NCBI RefSeq assembly: GCF_008254045.1
Contig: NZ_CP042425.1
Coordinates: 6,758,001-6,822,000 of the forward strand
Direction: 5' to 3'
Length of the DNA stretch: 64,000 nucleotides
Source of the DNA: Limnoglobus roseus
Lineage (GTDB): Bacteria > Planctomycetota > Planctomycetia > Gemmatales > Gemmataceae
Both the position numbers and the translations under genes were made by a program. Positions 34,692 to 45,899 of the stretch are shown piece after piece. Numbering within the stretch: the first letter of the stretch is position 1; each line of letters begins with the position of its first letter. The notes under the pieces were generated by a model. The model worked only from the letters and a program-made list of their open reading frames with translations, searched no databases and was not told the DNA's origin.

Positions 34692-35633
34692 TCAGGCGAC
34701 CTTCGCGACATCGGACGTTTGCCGGGACCTCACTCGCAGGCCGGCGAATGGTAGCAGTCCGAGCACGGCCAGGATGACCGCCGGCGGGGCCGGCACGCTC
34801 GCGGTGTCGATCAGTTCCCGCGAGGCGACGGCGTACCCCTGGTCGTTCAGGTGGACGTAGTTGACCGGGTCGGTCCCGATCGTGCCGATGAGGGTCAACG
34901 ACGCCTCGTTCGGGTGGATGGCCGAGTAGAAGTCCACGTACTTCGCGCCGAAGGCCGAACCGACGCCGGCGATCACCTGGTTCAGCCCGCGGACGGCCGG
35001 GTCGGCGAGGGCCGAGATCGGCAGCGACGGGTCGCCGTTGTACGGGTTGTGGTAGCCGATCGCGTACAGGTCGGCGGTCGGGTACAGGCTGCGGACGGTG
35101 CCGAGGATGTTGACGTAGTCGGACTGGACCTGCCCCAAAATCCCCTGGATGGCCGCCTGTTGCTGGTCGGGCGGGAGGAGCAGGAAGGCCGGGTTCGACG
35201 CCGCCCCGTCCAGGTTGTTCGCCCCGAACTGGAAGGTGATCGTCGTCACCTGGTCGCCGTTCGCGGCGAACCGGGCACTCCGATTCAGAAGCTGCTGATA
35301 CTGGGGGAACGGGTCGGGCAGGCCAATGTAGTTGGTGTTGAACCCCTGGCCGTCGGACGACACGCGGCCGGTCCCAGTGAAGAAACTGCTCGACGTCTCG
35401 CCGTTAATGGCGAGGTTCACGACCGTCGGCCGCACGCCGCCGTCGCGGGTGGCCAGGTAGTCGGCGAACGGCCGGACGTAGCCGCGGTCGCCGTCGGACG
35501 GGTTGTGCGTGCGGTTGGTTTCACCGAAGGCGCTGGAGTCGCCCAGGGCGAGGTAGATGTGATCGGCGGCCGCCGGCGTGCTCAAACTGGCAGTCGCGAG
35601 GCACGCCCAAATCGAAACGAACAGCGATTTCAC
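34692..35633 (-). CDS. SGNH/GDSL-type esterase with PEP-CTERM-like anchor
   Basis: The protein has 313 residues. Signal peptide: MKSLFVSIWACLATASLSTPAAA. SGNH blocks: GDSSAFGE (Ser nucleophile), NLAINGETSSSFF (Gly), FQFGANNLDG (Asn), and YVHLNDQGY (His with preceding Asn). The C-terminus VPAPPAVILAVLGLLPFAGL, then RVRSRQ, is a PEP-CTERM-like sorting signal: short proline motif, helix, basic tail. It is exported, possibly deacylating a polysaccharide or lipid. It is divergent from the LuxR gene, across a 290-base gap. Confidence 0.83.
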   Translation of the reverse strand: MKSLFVSIWACLATASLSTPAAADHIYLALGDSSAFGETNRTHNPSDGDRGYVRPFADYLATRDGGVRPTVVNLAINGETSSSFFTGTGRVSSDGQGFNTNYIGLPDPFPQYQQLLNRSARFAANGDQVTTITFQFGANNLDGAASNPAFLLLPPDQQQAAIQGILGQVQSDYVNILGTVRSLYPTADLYAIGYHNPYNGDPSLPISALADPAVRGLNQVIAGVGSAFGAKYVDFYSAIHPNEASLTLIGTIGTDPVNYVHLNDQGYAVASRELIDTASVPAPPAVILAVLGLLPFAGLRVRSRQTSDVAKVA

Positions 35634-35923
35634 AACCCAACTCCTTTCGAAGAGGAAATCTTGAGACCGGTCGAGCCGTTCGGCACGCGGTGGCCGAAGT
35701 TACCCGGCTCCGTGTTGAAGCGAGGAAAACGGAAACCGATGACGCCGAAATCGAGCCACGTCGCCGGTCGGTTGCCTGGCCGTGTGCCAACCGACCTTCC
35801 GGGTCGCACTTACTTTGACGACGTCCCGAAAATTCGCAATCCCCTAAACAGCAGGGGGTGCCCCCTCGCCGGACCTGATATACTCGGCCGTTCACCCCTG
35901 CAACCGCCGGTAGGGACCGTTGA

Positions 35924-36915
35924 ATGGCCAAGTCCGAGCGTATCACCGCAGCCGACGAGTATTCGATTGCGCGGCTCGTCGCCGAGTGCCGGGAATTGGG
36001 GACGGACACAGACGCGTGGCAGACCCGGCTGGTGGAAGGCGTCCGCACGCTGACGAACGGCATGACGGTGACGACCGGACCGATGCCGGTCTTGAATCTC
36101 TTCTCCCAGTACGCGGCCAGTTGCGTGGAAGTCGGCTGGCCGTCGATCGAGATGCGGAAGTGGTTTCACGACTGGTCGAAAGTGCCGGCCAACATCGCCG
36201 CACACCCGGCGTCGTCGCGGTTCCTGAGCTCGCCCGAGCCGTCGTTGACGCGGACCCGCCGCCAACTCGTCTCGGACCGCGAGTGGGAAACATCGCCGTT
36301 CGTGAACGACCGGCTCAAGCCGTTTCGCCTGGACGACGGCCTTCTGTCGCGGGTCTGCGTGCCGGTCGCCGGCATTGTTTACAACACCGTCATCATGCGG
36401 CCGGTCGAACGCCGGGTTTATTCCCCCCGGGACGCCGAACTGGTCGCTCGCCTCCATGCGATCCTCGAACCGCACCTCGGCCGGTCGCTCCTCGTTACCA
36501 CGCAACCCAGCTTGCGCGGCCTCTCGCCGCGGCTGCGGGAGGTCTCGTCCGGTGCCTCCTCGACGGCGACAGTGAGAAGCAAGCGGCCGCGCGGTTGGGC
36601 CTCCAACCGTCGACCGTGCACGACCACGTGAAGCGGGTCTACCGGCACTTCGAGGTCAACTCGCGGCCGGAGTTGATCGCGTACTTCCTGCGGGCGACCG
36701 CCCCGACACTCGCCGATCATCACGGGCTCTCGCCCCGGTTGGCCGAACTGCTGCGGTGCCTGCTCGACGGGGCGAGCGAGAAGCAGGCCGCGCGGCAATT
36801 GGGCCTTCGCCAGACGACCGTTCACGACTACACGACGCGCATCTACCGGCACTTCGGCGTGAACTCGCGGCCAGAATTGTTAGCACAGTTCCTTCGCACG
36901 AAGCGAGACGCCTGA
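35924..36915 (+). pseudogene. LuxR-family regulator with two tandem HTH domains, frameshifted
   Basis: Residues 1-205 (MAKSERITAADEYSIARLVA, WFHDWSKVPANIAAH) form a sensory N-terminus of unknown type. After GLSPRLREV near 36540 the reading moves to another frame, which carries two complete GerE-type HTHs in a row: RCLLDGDSEKQAAARLGLQP, VHDHVKRVYRHFEVNSR, then the near-repeat RCLLDGASEKQAARQLGLRQ, VHDYTTRIYRHFGVNSR. A one-base change restores a protein of about 330 residues. The tandem HTH is the striking point. It is divergent from the SGNH gene, its possible target. Confidence 0.7.
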
Positions 36916-36979
36916 CGAGCATACAGAGGGAACCTCACCGGGTTGGCAGGGGTCTCACCCAAAATTGATCGACGGGGCG

Positions 36980-37497
36980 TGCGCAGGAATCACACTCTCG
37001 CGGCGGTTGATACAGGAGATCGGCCGGTGGAATCGTTGCGCTTCGAGCAGGAGCTGGACGGGAGTTTATACCGCGTGACCAAAGCGCGGGTGGACGAATA
37101 CTTCCGCGCCACCGGCAAGTGCCGACGTGCCGGGTTCCTCCTCGCCTTCAAAAGCCTTTCTGCTCGTCACCGTGATCAGCGGTAGCTACGCCGCCCTTCT
37201 CGCCCTGCCCTGAGGACTGTGGTGGCCGGAAGCCCGCGATTCAACAACGCCGTCCAGCGGCCCTGCTTCATGCTCTTCGGGCTGGACGGCTACCTGTGGC
37301 GGCTGCGGCACATCAAGTCGAACCAACTGTTCCTGAACGTCAACGGGTCGGACACTGAAATCGACGAGAACTATCGTGGTCTCACCGATCAACTTCCGCC
37401 GACGAGAACAACTCTTCGTGACGCTGCAGGATGCAGCGGCAAGGCGGCAGATCTCGGTTCGCACCGAGTGGGTCGAGCCATCGGATTAAACGACGTC
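36980..37497 (+). pseudogene. Decayed gene, possibly a fatty-acid desaturase
   Basis: Fragments in successive frames read SLRFEQELDGSLYRVTKARV, DEYFRATGKCRRA, then KAFLLVTVISGSYAALLALP, then FGLDGYLWRLRHIKSNQLFL and NVNGSDTEID, then INFRRREQLFVTLQDAAARR and ISVRTEWVEPSD before TAA. The first two pieces resemble the N-terminus and first helix of planctomycete desaturases; the His boxes are missing, so the identity is uncertain. Confidence 0.4.
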
Positions 37498-37647
37498 AGT
37501 CCGCTCCGACGTGGATCGTGAGGGCGGGTGAAAGTCACGAGCTTGAGCAAACGCACACGGTGGGCAATGTTCGGCGACCTCGCCGCGAACGGGCCGTGGC
37601 CGACATGCGTCGGCGACTGAGTCGAACGCCGAACAACGGAATGGAAT

Positions 37648-39659
37648 TCAGGCCAGGACCTGCCGGGCTTGGGCGGCCGCCGGGCGGACGTTCCGCGACC
37701 GGTCGAGGACGCCCCGGACTTTTTGCAGGAGGGCCTCCCGCGTGAACGGCTTGTGCAAGAATTCGACGTCCGATGAGGTGAGCCCGTGCCGCAGCACCGC
37801 GTCGTCCGGATACCCGCTCATGTAAATGACGTCGAGCCCGGGCGCCACGCCCCCCAATTCCTCCGCGAGTTCCCGCCCGCTCGGCCCCGCCATGACCACG
37901 TCGGTCAACAGAAGGTCAACAGGGGGGACGGCGGCCGCATGCACTTGGATCGCTTCCTCCGCCCCGCCCGCTTCGACGACGGCGTACCCGGCCTTCCGCA
38001 GGACCATCGCCGTCAGGTCCCGGACCGCCCGCTCGTCCTCGACGAGAAGGATCGTCTCCCGGCCGGAGGGGAGAACGGACTTGGCCGGCACCCGTCCCCC
38101 GGCGGCCGGGGCGTCCGCGCTCGCCGGGAGGAAGACGTGGAACCGGGTCCCCCGACCGGGTTCGCTCGCCACTTCGATGTGGCCGCCGCTTTGCTCGACG
38201 ATGCCGAAGGCGGTCGATAGGCCGAGGCCGGTCCCCGCGCCGACCCCTTTCGTGGTGAAGAACGGCTCGAAGATCCTCACCCGCACGTCGTCGGGCATCC
38301 CGCACCCGGTGTCCTCGACCGAGAGGCGGGCGTACCGTCCGGGCTTCGCCCCCGGCCACGCCGAGTCCGATCCCACCGAGACGGCGTCCGTTTCGATCGT
38401 CAGCCGCCCCGCGGCATCGCGTCCCGCGCGTTGACGCACAGGTTCACCAAGACCTGCTCGACCTGCCCGGGGTCGGCGGTCACGCGGCCGACGGCTGGCC
38501 GGAGGGTCGTGGTCACGCGGATGTCCTCGCCGATCAACCGGCCGAGCATCTTGCTGAGGTTGACGACGAGGTCGTTCAGGTCGAACGGCGTCGGTTTCAA
38601 AACTTGCCGGCGGCTGAACGCCAACAGCTGTTGCGTCAGTTCCGCCGCTCGCCGCCCGGCGGCGAGGATCTCGCCCGCCCGCCCGTCGCTGCCCTCGTCC
38701 TCGACCATCATGGCCGAGTACCCGTTGATGACCGTGAGGAGGTTGTTGAAGTCGTGCGCGATGCCGCCCGCCAGGTGGCCCACGGCTTCCATCTTCGCGG
38801 CCTGCCGGAGTCGTTCCTCGGCCTGGTGGTGGGCCGTCAGATCCACCCCTTGGACGAGAATCCCCGAGACCCGCCCGTCCGCGTCCCGCAACGGCTGGTA
38901 CACGAAGTCGAGCACCCGCTCTTCCAACCGGCCGCCCCGGGCGAGGCGGACCCGCGCGGCAGACGCGACGAATGGGGCGGCCGTCCGGTAGACCCGGTCG
39001 AGGATCTCGAAAAACCCCTGCCCTTCGACCTCGGGGACAGCCTCCCGAACGGCCCGGCCGACCAGGGGGCGACCGCCGAGCAACTCGGCGTACCGGTCGT
39101 TGACCCGTTCGAAGACGTGGTCGGGGCCGCGGAGCACGCACACGAACGACGGGGCGTGCTGGAACACCTCGGCGAGGTGCCGCCGCTCGGCCTCCACCTC
39201 CCGCAAGAGGCGCTCGCGGTCGGCCTCGGCCCGCCGCTGGGCGGTGATGTCGGTGAGCGTTCCCACCCACTCCCGAATGACGCCGTCGGCCCGCGGGATC
39301 GGCACCCCGCGGGCGTGGACGAAATGCCAGCCCCCGTCCCGCCCCCGCACCCGGTACTCAATGTCGTATGCATCCCCGGCCGCGATCGCCGAACCCCACG
39401 CCGCCGCCGTCGCGTCCCGGTCGTCGGCGTGGACCATTTCGAGCCATCGCGTGGGCGACGCACCGGCCCCTTCGGCGGCCTGACCGGTCAAATTCTCCCA
39501 CCACTGTTCGACCTGCTTGAACGACCCCATGCCGCCTTCCGCCGCGTACGACCACACGATCTGACTCGACGCCAGCACGAGAGCCCGGTACCGGTCTTCA
39601 CTGATTCGCAATGCTTCGGCTTGGCTGGCAGTGGGCGATTCTTGTTCGCTGTGGCGCAT
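37648..39659 (-). pseudogene. Hybrid histidine kinase (PAS-PAS-HisKA-HATPase-REC), frameshifted
   Basis: From ATG 39659: two PAS domains (residues 20-140, with WLEMVHADDRDATAAAW, and 160-280, with FVCVLRGPDHVFERVNDRYA). Next come the HisKA box LAGGIAHDFNNLLTVINGYS with the phosphorylated His, and the N box of the ATPase (QVLVNLCVNARDAMP). At 38400 a TGA interrupts. One frame over it continues: SVEDTGCGMPDDV, GTGLGLSTAFGIVEQSGGH, then a receiver domain with DLLLTDVVMAGPSGRELAEE (phospho-Asp) and IYMSGYPDD. One missing base after MPRG explains the break. Intact, it would be about 670 residues and cytoplasmic. No partner regulator is adjacent. Confidence 0.8.
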
Positions 39660-39885
39660 GGTGATGTCGTTCGACCTCTCAGGCCAATTCGCCTAAACCG
39701 GGGATCAATCGGGCGCTTCGGTAGCCGCCGAAGTGTAGTGAGCGAACGGGATCGGCGGCAGAGTGTCAAATGGAAGTGAGGGAATACCTGACGGATCAAT
39801 CCGTCGGAGTTAAACTAAGGCTTCAAAAGCTCACTCCAGGCATAATGAGGAGTTTCGACTCCAACTGACGTGGTTGGTAGCTGTG

Positions 39886-40715
39886 TTAGGCCGTGTTGAT
39901 GTTCCTGAGTCGCCGTAGTCGCAGGACGCCGAACACCAAATGGACCACACCGAGGAACATCGTCTTCCGCTTCTCGTACCGGGTGGCGAACCGGCGGAAC
40001 TGCTTGGCCTTGCCGAACAGCCGCTCCACCTTGTTCCGCTCTCGATACCCGTCCGGCAGGAACGGCTGGGGCTCGACCCGGTTGCTCCGGCTGGGAATGT
40101 TCGGGAACACGTCCCGGTCGACGCACGCCTGCCGCTGGTCGTCCCCATCGAACCCCTTGTCGCACACCGCCTCGTCGAAGTGCGGCACGCGAGCGATGGT
40201 GGCGTCGAGCAGCGGCTCCAACCGCGGGGCGTCGTGGGCTTGGCCCGGCAACACTTCGACGGCGAGGGCCGTGCCCTCGTCGACGGCCGCCACGAGAACC
40301 TTGGTGGTCAGCCCGCCCCGGCTGCGGCCAAGACCCTCACGGCGAGCACTTCGTGCCGCCCCGATCTTTTTTTCTTCCGCCGTGCCCCGGCCGCATGCTG
40401 GTGGGCGCGGACGACGGTGGAGTCGACCAGGATGCGGCGGACGTCACCCAGGTCGGGGTTGGCGGTCAGCAGTTCAAACAGCCGCCGCAGGCTGCCCGAG
40501 CGGGCCCACCGGCCGAACCGGTGGTACACGGCGTCCCACGCCCCGAACTCGCTCGGCAGATCCCGCCATGGGATGCCGGTCCGGGCCCAGTACAGGATTG
40601 CCTCGAAGAACATGCGGTCGGACAGGCGTGGCGGCTGGCCGCCGGTGAACTGCTTGGCCTGGGCGACGAGCGGTTCGAGGATGGCCCAGTGGTCGTCCGT
40701 GAGCAAGTACCGCAC
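39886..40715 (-). CDS. IS5-family transposase expressed by -1 frameshift
   Basis: Frame 1 from ATG 40715 gives LLTDDHWAILEPLVAQAKQF, YWARTGIPWRDLPSEFGAWD and RRILVDSTVVRAHQHAAGAR (first Asp). After the codons AAG AAA AAA AGA (seven A's, near 40363-40375) a -1 slip leads to GRSRGGLTTKVLVAAVDEGT, PHFDEAVCDKGFDGDDQRQA (second Asp) and YRERNKVERLFGKAKQFRRF (Glu), ending NINTA. Two-frame transposases joined on an A run are known in this family, so expression is likely programmed and the copy may be active. Confidence 0.78.
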
Positions 40716-40791
40716 GGCGTCGTGCCTCGGAATGGTCGGGATCGACCTAAACTCTTACCCCGAACGAACACGGCTCGTCAACACGGCCTAA
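39886..40791 (-). mobile_element. IS5-family insertion sequence (about 906 bp)
   Basis: The terminal inverted repeats are TTAGGCCGTGTTGATG at 39886 and its reversed partner ending CAACACGGCCTAA at 40791. The transposase fills the element, and its stop codon TAA lies inside the left repeat. No clear target duplication can be fixed because the ends themselves are TTA/TAA. Confidence 0.8.
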
Positions 40792-40916
40792 TCAGCACCA
40801 ATGACACCGAAAGAATTTGCAGGTTCGTTGACCTTCGGGGCGAGGGGAAAATGCCCGTGCCGTGCGGCACGTTGAGCAGCGCGGCATCGTCAATGGACGG
40901 CTTAATTTTCCGCCCC

Positions 40917-41090
40917 TATTGCATTACTCCGTCCCGGCGGCGAACTTTGCCGTGAGTGCGAAGTCCCGCTCGTCGTACACTTGGGTCACGTCCACCAAGG
41001 CTTGGCCGAGGAACACTTTCGCGGCTTTCAGGCCGAACGCCTTCCGCACCTCCGTCCCCCGCAGGTGCCAGAGTTGGATCGGGGCCCAAA
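40917..41090 (-). pseudogene. Tyrosine recombinase C-terminal remnant
   Basis: The leftward frame ending at the TAA near 40917 reads WHLRGTEVRKAFGLKAAKVF, then LGQALVDVTQVYDERDFAL and TAKFAAGTE. This matches the final catalytic part of phage-type integrases: the H-x-x-R box as HLRGT, the 'LGH' helix as LGQ, and the active Tyr in TQVYDERD. Everything upstream is gone. It belongs to a different recombinase from the one at 14.9 kb, which retains the middle part. Confidence 0.65.
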
Positions 41091-42339
41091 ATCGGAATCG
41101 GGTCGAACGCGGCTCCCGTGGCTATTTCCGCCCGCCACGTTTTGGTCGTACCCGCAAGTGCCATCTCCAGGGCGGAGGAGCAACAATTCGCCATTCGGTT
41201 CGAGACGGGAACGGGGTTGAAAACGCCAGTGAAACTCGGCGCGAGGCAGAATGGGATGGTGGAATTACTTCGGAAGCGGACACGCCCTCTCGTGAAGGGC
41301 GAATCGAGGTCGTGGAAACCGCTGACCGGCGGCGAAGAGTTTCTCACCGCCCGACAGGCTGGACAGATGGCGCGCCGGTCGAACTCACGCGGTACGCATC
41401 AGAAATCCAGGCCTGAATTCCAGACCACGCGGGTTGCGAAAGTGGAGCCTTGCTCATCACCACCCCGCCGTCGTCCCGGCCCACGAATTGTTCGGCGCGG
41501 TTGTTGTCCGGGCGCAGAAGAAGTTAGACGCGGAAGTCATCGGCGTCTGCTTGCCGAAACGGCAGATAGGGGTCGTAAGTAGTGTCCATGATCATCGTTT
41601 TTTCCTCTTGCCCGACTGGTCGTCGGCATCGACGTCTTGCTGTGGCCGTTCCTGCTGATCATGCTTGCTGTCACAAACCGTGCGGCCCGTTCTTCCGACG
41701 GCAGGCATTTGCGCGGCGAACATGCGAACGCGGGCACGTCCGATTGCCGGGTTGTAAGACGGCGGTGCGGCGGATGGCGGCAGATCTTGCAGCGACGGCG
41801 GGGCCGCTGGAGGTGGGCTGGAGTCAACTCGGGAGAACGCCGCCGAGTGGATGGTTGCGGAAGAATCCCCAAAAAATTTCAGAGATTCTTGGTCGTCGGG
41901 GGATTCAAGCATCACCCCGTACACTCCCGATCCAGTACCGGGTTCTGGATCCCGTGATTCGGTGAGTGCGCCGGTGCAAGGTAGTGGAGCATTCGCATGA
42001 CCGGAACCTTCACGACCGCAAAGGACCATGCAGAGATCCCCGCTTGGAACTCGCCAGGAAATTCGGACGATATGCCGGGAATGGCGTGAACTTCGCTGAC
42101 TTGTGCCTCACTCGTTTCCGCGTGCCCTTCATCGCACGGCTCAAATGGGCAGGGCGAAGGCAATTGCGACCTCCCTCAGGCATGACCGAGGTACGGACGA
42201 TTGCGCTCCCTCATACCGAGCCGCTCATCCAAGTCCACGCGCTCGCCGCGTCGCTCTCGGGTCAGCTTACCTCGACTTGTGCAGTTTGCGGTGCCGGGTC
42301 CAAGCCCGATCACAAGAACTCTCGCACCTCCGGGGGGGG
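41091..42339. other. 1.25 kb without a confident gene
   Basis: Several leftward frames read partly like protein (MANCCSSALEMALAGTTKTW near 41200; MDTTYDPYLPFRQADADDF near 41580; AIPGISSEFPGEFQAGISAW near 42070), but none has both a plausible start and a family. I take it as decayed DNA between two mobile-element ruins. Confidence 0.4.
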
Positions 42340-42750
42340 GCCGCGATGGCTCCGTCGATCTCGGCCTCTGTGCCCCCCGTTCGGCCCACGCCCACCGGCC
42401 CGGGTGGAAGACTCCGGCACGGGGTCCGCCGCCCGAAGGGCGTAGAAGGCGGTGTGGCTCGCCACCGAGACAACCCCCGACGGGTCGGACCACGGGGCGG
42501 CGGCCCCGTGGGCAGCAAGGGCGGCGTTGTACGGTCGGAAGTCCCCGTCCTCGCCCGTGGCGTCGTCAATCTCGGTCGCGGCCTGATCCGCCTGCGTGCC
42601 GCTCGGCCACATCCACGGCTCGTTGGCCGCGCGGGTCGTCCCGCCAAGCTTGGATGCGCCGGCAACGCGCGCAGGCGAATAGGCGGAGCGTGCGGGGGCA
42701 ACCCTTGCCCTGTAGAAGGCCCTCCATCTCCCCCGTATCCTCGGCCGCCG
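42340..42750 (-). pseudogene. Fragment of the 'LRLFACACCRRI' planctomycete family
   Basis: Leftward frames read TLRLFACARCRRIQAWRDD, RAVDVAERHAGGSGR and, one frame over, YNAALAAHGAAAPWSDPSG and VASHTAFYALRAADPV. This is the conserved N-terminal block of a large family of Gemmata proteins (the 'LRLFACACCRRIW' motif) followed by its Ala-rich helical part. It has frameshifts, a missing start and a missing C-terminus. Confidence 0.55.
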
Positions 42751-42876
42751 TGCGAGACGCCCACCCCGTTTCCACACAGCCTGTCCCCCAGGGCGAGGCC
42801 CTCGCCCTGGCCGGTCCTGCCCCCCCTCGGGCCTCCGAACCGTGGCGTCCGGCCCCCGAGCGAGGTACACCAGCCG

Positions 42877-44019
42877 ATGTCACGGAGGCCCGGTATGCCG
42901 CAGCAGGACGTTTCGATCACCCGCCACTTCGCCGACCGGCCCGACCCACGAGTAGACCGGACCAAGAAGCCCTCCCCCGGCGACATCCTGGTGGTCGCCC
43001 GGTGTGCCGTCATCGCCGGGGCCGACTCGTGGGAGGAGGTGGAGGCGATCGGCCAGGCCAAGGCGGACGGGCTGAAGACGTTCCCGACCCTGCCGAACGG
43101 CATCCCCGGCCGTGACACATTTTATCGGGTGTTCGCCCGTCTCGACCCGAAGCGGTTCGGCGAGTGCGTGGCCGCTTGGGTCGGCGCGGCGTGCGAGGCG
43201 GCCGGATTGAAGCACATCGCGGTAGACGGGAAGGCGTGCCGGTCGGCTCCCAACGGCACGTTCAGCGGGTGCCGACACCTGGTCGGCGCGTGGGCGGCCG
43301 AGAACCGGCCGATCCTGGGGCAGGAGGCGGTGGCCGACGGGTCGCACGAGATCGCCGCCATCCCCGAGTTGTTGAAGGCGCTGGACCGGAAGGGCGCGTT
43401 GGTGACGCTCGACGCGGCCGGGTGCCAGAAGGAGATCGCCAAGCAGATCCGCACGGGCGGCGGGCACGACCTGCTGGCCGTGAAGGGCAACCAGCCGGCC
43501 CTCCACGACGCCGTGCCCGGGGTGTTCGACCGGGCGTGCGAGGCCGACTTCGCCGGGGTGAAGCACGGCCGGCACGAGCCGGTTGAACGTGGGCACGGGC
43601 GGCACGAGGAGCGGTACGTCACCGTCGTCTACGACCCCGAGGGGCTACCACCGGAGTGGCCGGACGTGGCGGCCGTGATCTTGGTCGGGCGGGACCGGGA
43701 GGTGAAGGGGAAACGCACCGACACCGCTCACTACTACGTCACAAGCCTGAAGGGGGACGGCCGCCGAGTTGGGGCGGTTGATTCGCCGGCACTGGGCGGT
43801 GGAGAACGAGCTGCACGGGTGCCTGGACGTGGCCTTCCGGGAGGACGCGAACAAGACGGCCGCCAAGCACGCCGGAACCAACATCGGAATGGTGCGACGG
43901 GTGGCGGCCTCACTCCTCAAGCAGGACCCGGGCAAGGGCCGCGTCAAAGCCAAGCGGTTTAAGGCTGCCCTTGGCGAGGGCTATCTATGCAGGTCTTGCA
44001 GGGATTCATGGAGGATTAG
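42877..44019 (+). pseudogene. ISAs1-family transposase with two frameshifts
   Basis: From ATG 42877 the frame gives SITRHFADRPDPRVDRTKKP, GRDTFYRVFARLDPKRFGEC, HIAVDGKACRSAPNG (first Asp), LVTLDAAGCQKEIAKQIR (second Asp) and LLAVKGNQPALHDAV. At the G run 43752-43756 one extra G moves it out of frame; the next frame gives LGRLIRRHWAVENELHGCLD (Glu region) and REDANKTAAKHAGTNIGM. A second shift near 43990 precedes the final QVLQGFMED and TAG at 44019. IS termini are not visible. Confidence 0.8.
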
Positions 44020-45002
44020 ATGCGTTCGCCCTGCTCGCTCTCGTGGGCGTATTGGCCGCGATTGTCGGTTTGGCGGCCGAGTTCGGACCGCGGCTGGGGC
44101 CGCCACCACGCCTCTCCCCACGACAACAGATCGAAGCCGACCTGCGACTCGCGGTTGAACTCAAGGGCCCCCGGACGCTCACGGCCGGCACCGACCCGTG
44201 GGTAGTCGTGTCGCTACGGAATGTATCGACGGACCTGTCGCACCCGTTCGTTAAGCCGGGGCACGGATCGGAACTCCCTCGCGCGAACCGTACGTGACCT
44301 GGACGGCCGTGATCGACCCGGGGGACGGCAACTGGGTACCGGTTTCCGAGACACGCCGGTACGGGTACTGCGGCACCTGTCTGGCCTCCGCAGGCGATTG
44401 GCGAAGCGACGTGTCAGTGCTCGAACTTGGCGGGCGGGTGGAACTCCACGTCCCGCAAAAGTTCGAATTCCAGCGGCCGGGCCCGTCCGCCTTCGGGCTC
44501 ATTACGAGTACGGGGCGAGAAACGGGCGAGGTGTCGGGGACGTCACCCTCATGGACAGCGTACCGACATTCACACTGTCCTCGCCGCCGGTCGAGTTCGA
44601 CGTGGTCCGCCCGGCCGACGTGCGGCTGCGGGTCAAGCGGCCGTTGAAAGTCCATCAAAAGACCGCGATCTCGGAGGTGTTCGACATTCAGTTGATGAGC
44701 CGGTCGCGTGAGCCAGCGTCGTATCTGTCGCCGACGCTCGGTTGAGCCTTGAGTTGAAGGCGGAGTTTGGTTGGCGTCCGTCACTCAATCGACAGGGGAC
44801 CACCTACGGTGTCCAGAAGGTGCTTCAACCCGGCGAGGGCGTTGCTCTCGTCGGGCAAGGCGAGTTCGCCAACGGCCTCGACGGTACGTGGGAGTACCCG
44901 GTGGCGGAGCGGGTCCTCGTGCGGGCCGTTTACATCACCTCGACATGGAATCACGGGGCCCGCATTTTCTCCGACTGGGTACACGTTTCCGTCGAGCCGT
45001 AA
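44020..45002 (+). pseudogene. Membrane-anchored beta-rich protein with three frameshifts
   Basis: Successive frames give one continuous protein: a helix FALLALVGVLAAIVGLAAEF, then LKGPRTLTAGTDPWVVVSLR; from about 44285 WTAVIDPGDGNWVPVSETRR; from about 44490 RLRAHYEYGARNGRGVGDVT and FDVVRPADVRLRVKRPLKVH; from about 44742 AEFGWRPSLNRQGTTYGVQK, ending FSDWVHVSVEP. It looks like an exported Ig-like protein. Its start lies at the ISAs1 end and is uncertain. Three frame changes make it dead unless they are sequencing errors. Confidence 0.55.
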
Positions 45003-45407
45003 TCCGGCCGTACAGCTCGCCGCCCGTCGGGCCGTGCCGACGGGCGGTCCCTGCCTTTGACCGCGGCCCAGAACTCTGCCCCTGTGCCGATCGGACGATA
45101 CCAGATCTCGGCCAACCCTGGCAGCAGTGCGGGGCGTACGTCCTCGACACGGCGACCGGGAGGTGTTCATAGTGATGAGTCGTGGCGATTCACCGAAGTC
45201 CATCGGCACGTTGCCTCGCGGGAAATAGCAGTAAGCGGGGCGCCAGCCGTTGCGGAATCGCCCGCGGTGTAGCGAGGCAGTACAGCGGAAACGAACACGC
45301 AAAAAAGAATTTCCGACAATCCGTCCGGAGGGGTGATTTTTCCACTATCGCGGGGTGTGGTGTGCGGGTTACTTGTCACATTGCAACCTCACCGGAGTGG
45401 TTCTCCC
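45003..45407. other. Intergenic region
   Basis: No gene is recognised in these 405 bases. Confidence 0.4.
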
Positions 45408-45704
45408 ATGACCCGACGTCGCTTCTCCTTGGCGATCCCCGTTGCCTTACTCGCCGGCGTCGTATACCTGTTGGGCACGACCGCCGCTGAGTACCGGTGG
45501 TACGCCGACCAACTTGATCGCTCCGCCCGCCATCGGGACGACTTGGACAGCCAACTCGATGACGTGCCGTACCAGCACGCCGCGCGCGGCGTACTCCACC
45601 ACCGCCCGCGGACTAGCCCGGCCGCCGGGACCCGCAGCGACGGATCCGAGACGCTGCTGACGGAGCGAAATCCAGTCGACAGGGCACAGGCGAAGGACTC
45701 GTGA
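45408..45704 (+). CDS. Small membrane-anchored protein
   Basis: The 98-residue protein starts at ATG 45408. The N-terminus is basic and followed by one membrane helix (FSLAIPVALLAGVVYLLGT). The outside part is charged (YRWYADQLDRSARHRDDLDS) and ends in a Ser/Arg-rich tail. No family is recognised. The tail after residue 60 could be affected by frame decay like its neighbours. Confidence 0.45.
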   Translation: MTRRRFSLAIPVALLAGVVYLLGTTAAEYRWYADQLDRSARHRDDLDSQLDDVPYQHAARGVLHHRPRTSPAAGTRSDGSETLLTERNPVDRAQAKDS

Positions 45705-45899
45705 ACGTCCGGATGCGGAAACTCGGAATTGATCCCGCGATCCCGAAGAGGACACCGCTCGTGAAGTGACCCCGGATTCCGCCGCCGGTACCGGCGGCCG
45801 TGTGCCGTCCCGATGCTGACGGGGCGATTGCTCGTCCCGGACGTGATGCGCGAGGGGATGAAGTCGGGGCGGTGGCGGGTTCTTGAAAGCGGACGTGGC

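Noticed and set aside
37648..39270. Single 540-codon frame at the histidine kinase
   Set aside because: Only its C-terminal 290 codons are kinase and receiver; the N-terminal part is a shadow of the PAS domains in the other frame.
42103..43962. 619-codon frame upstream of and through ISAs1
   Set aside because: The first 260 codons have shadow composition and run antisense to a recognisable planctomycete gene fragment; the transposase starts at 42877.
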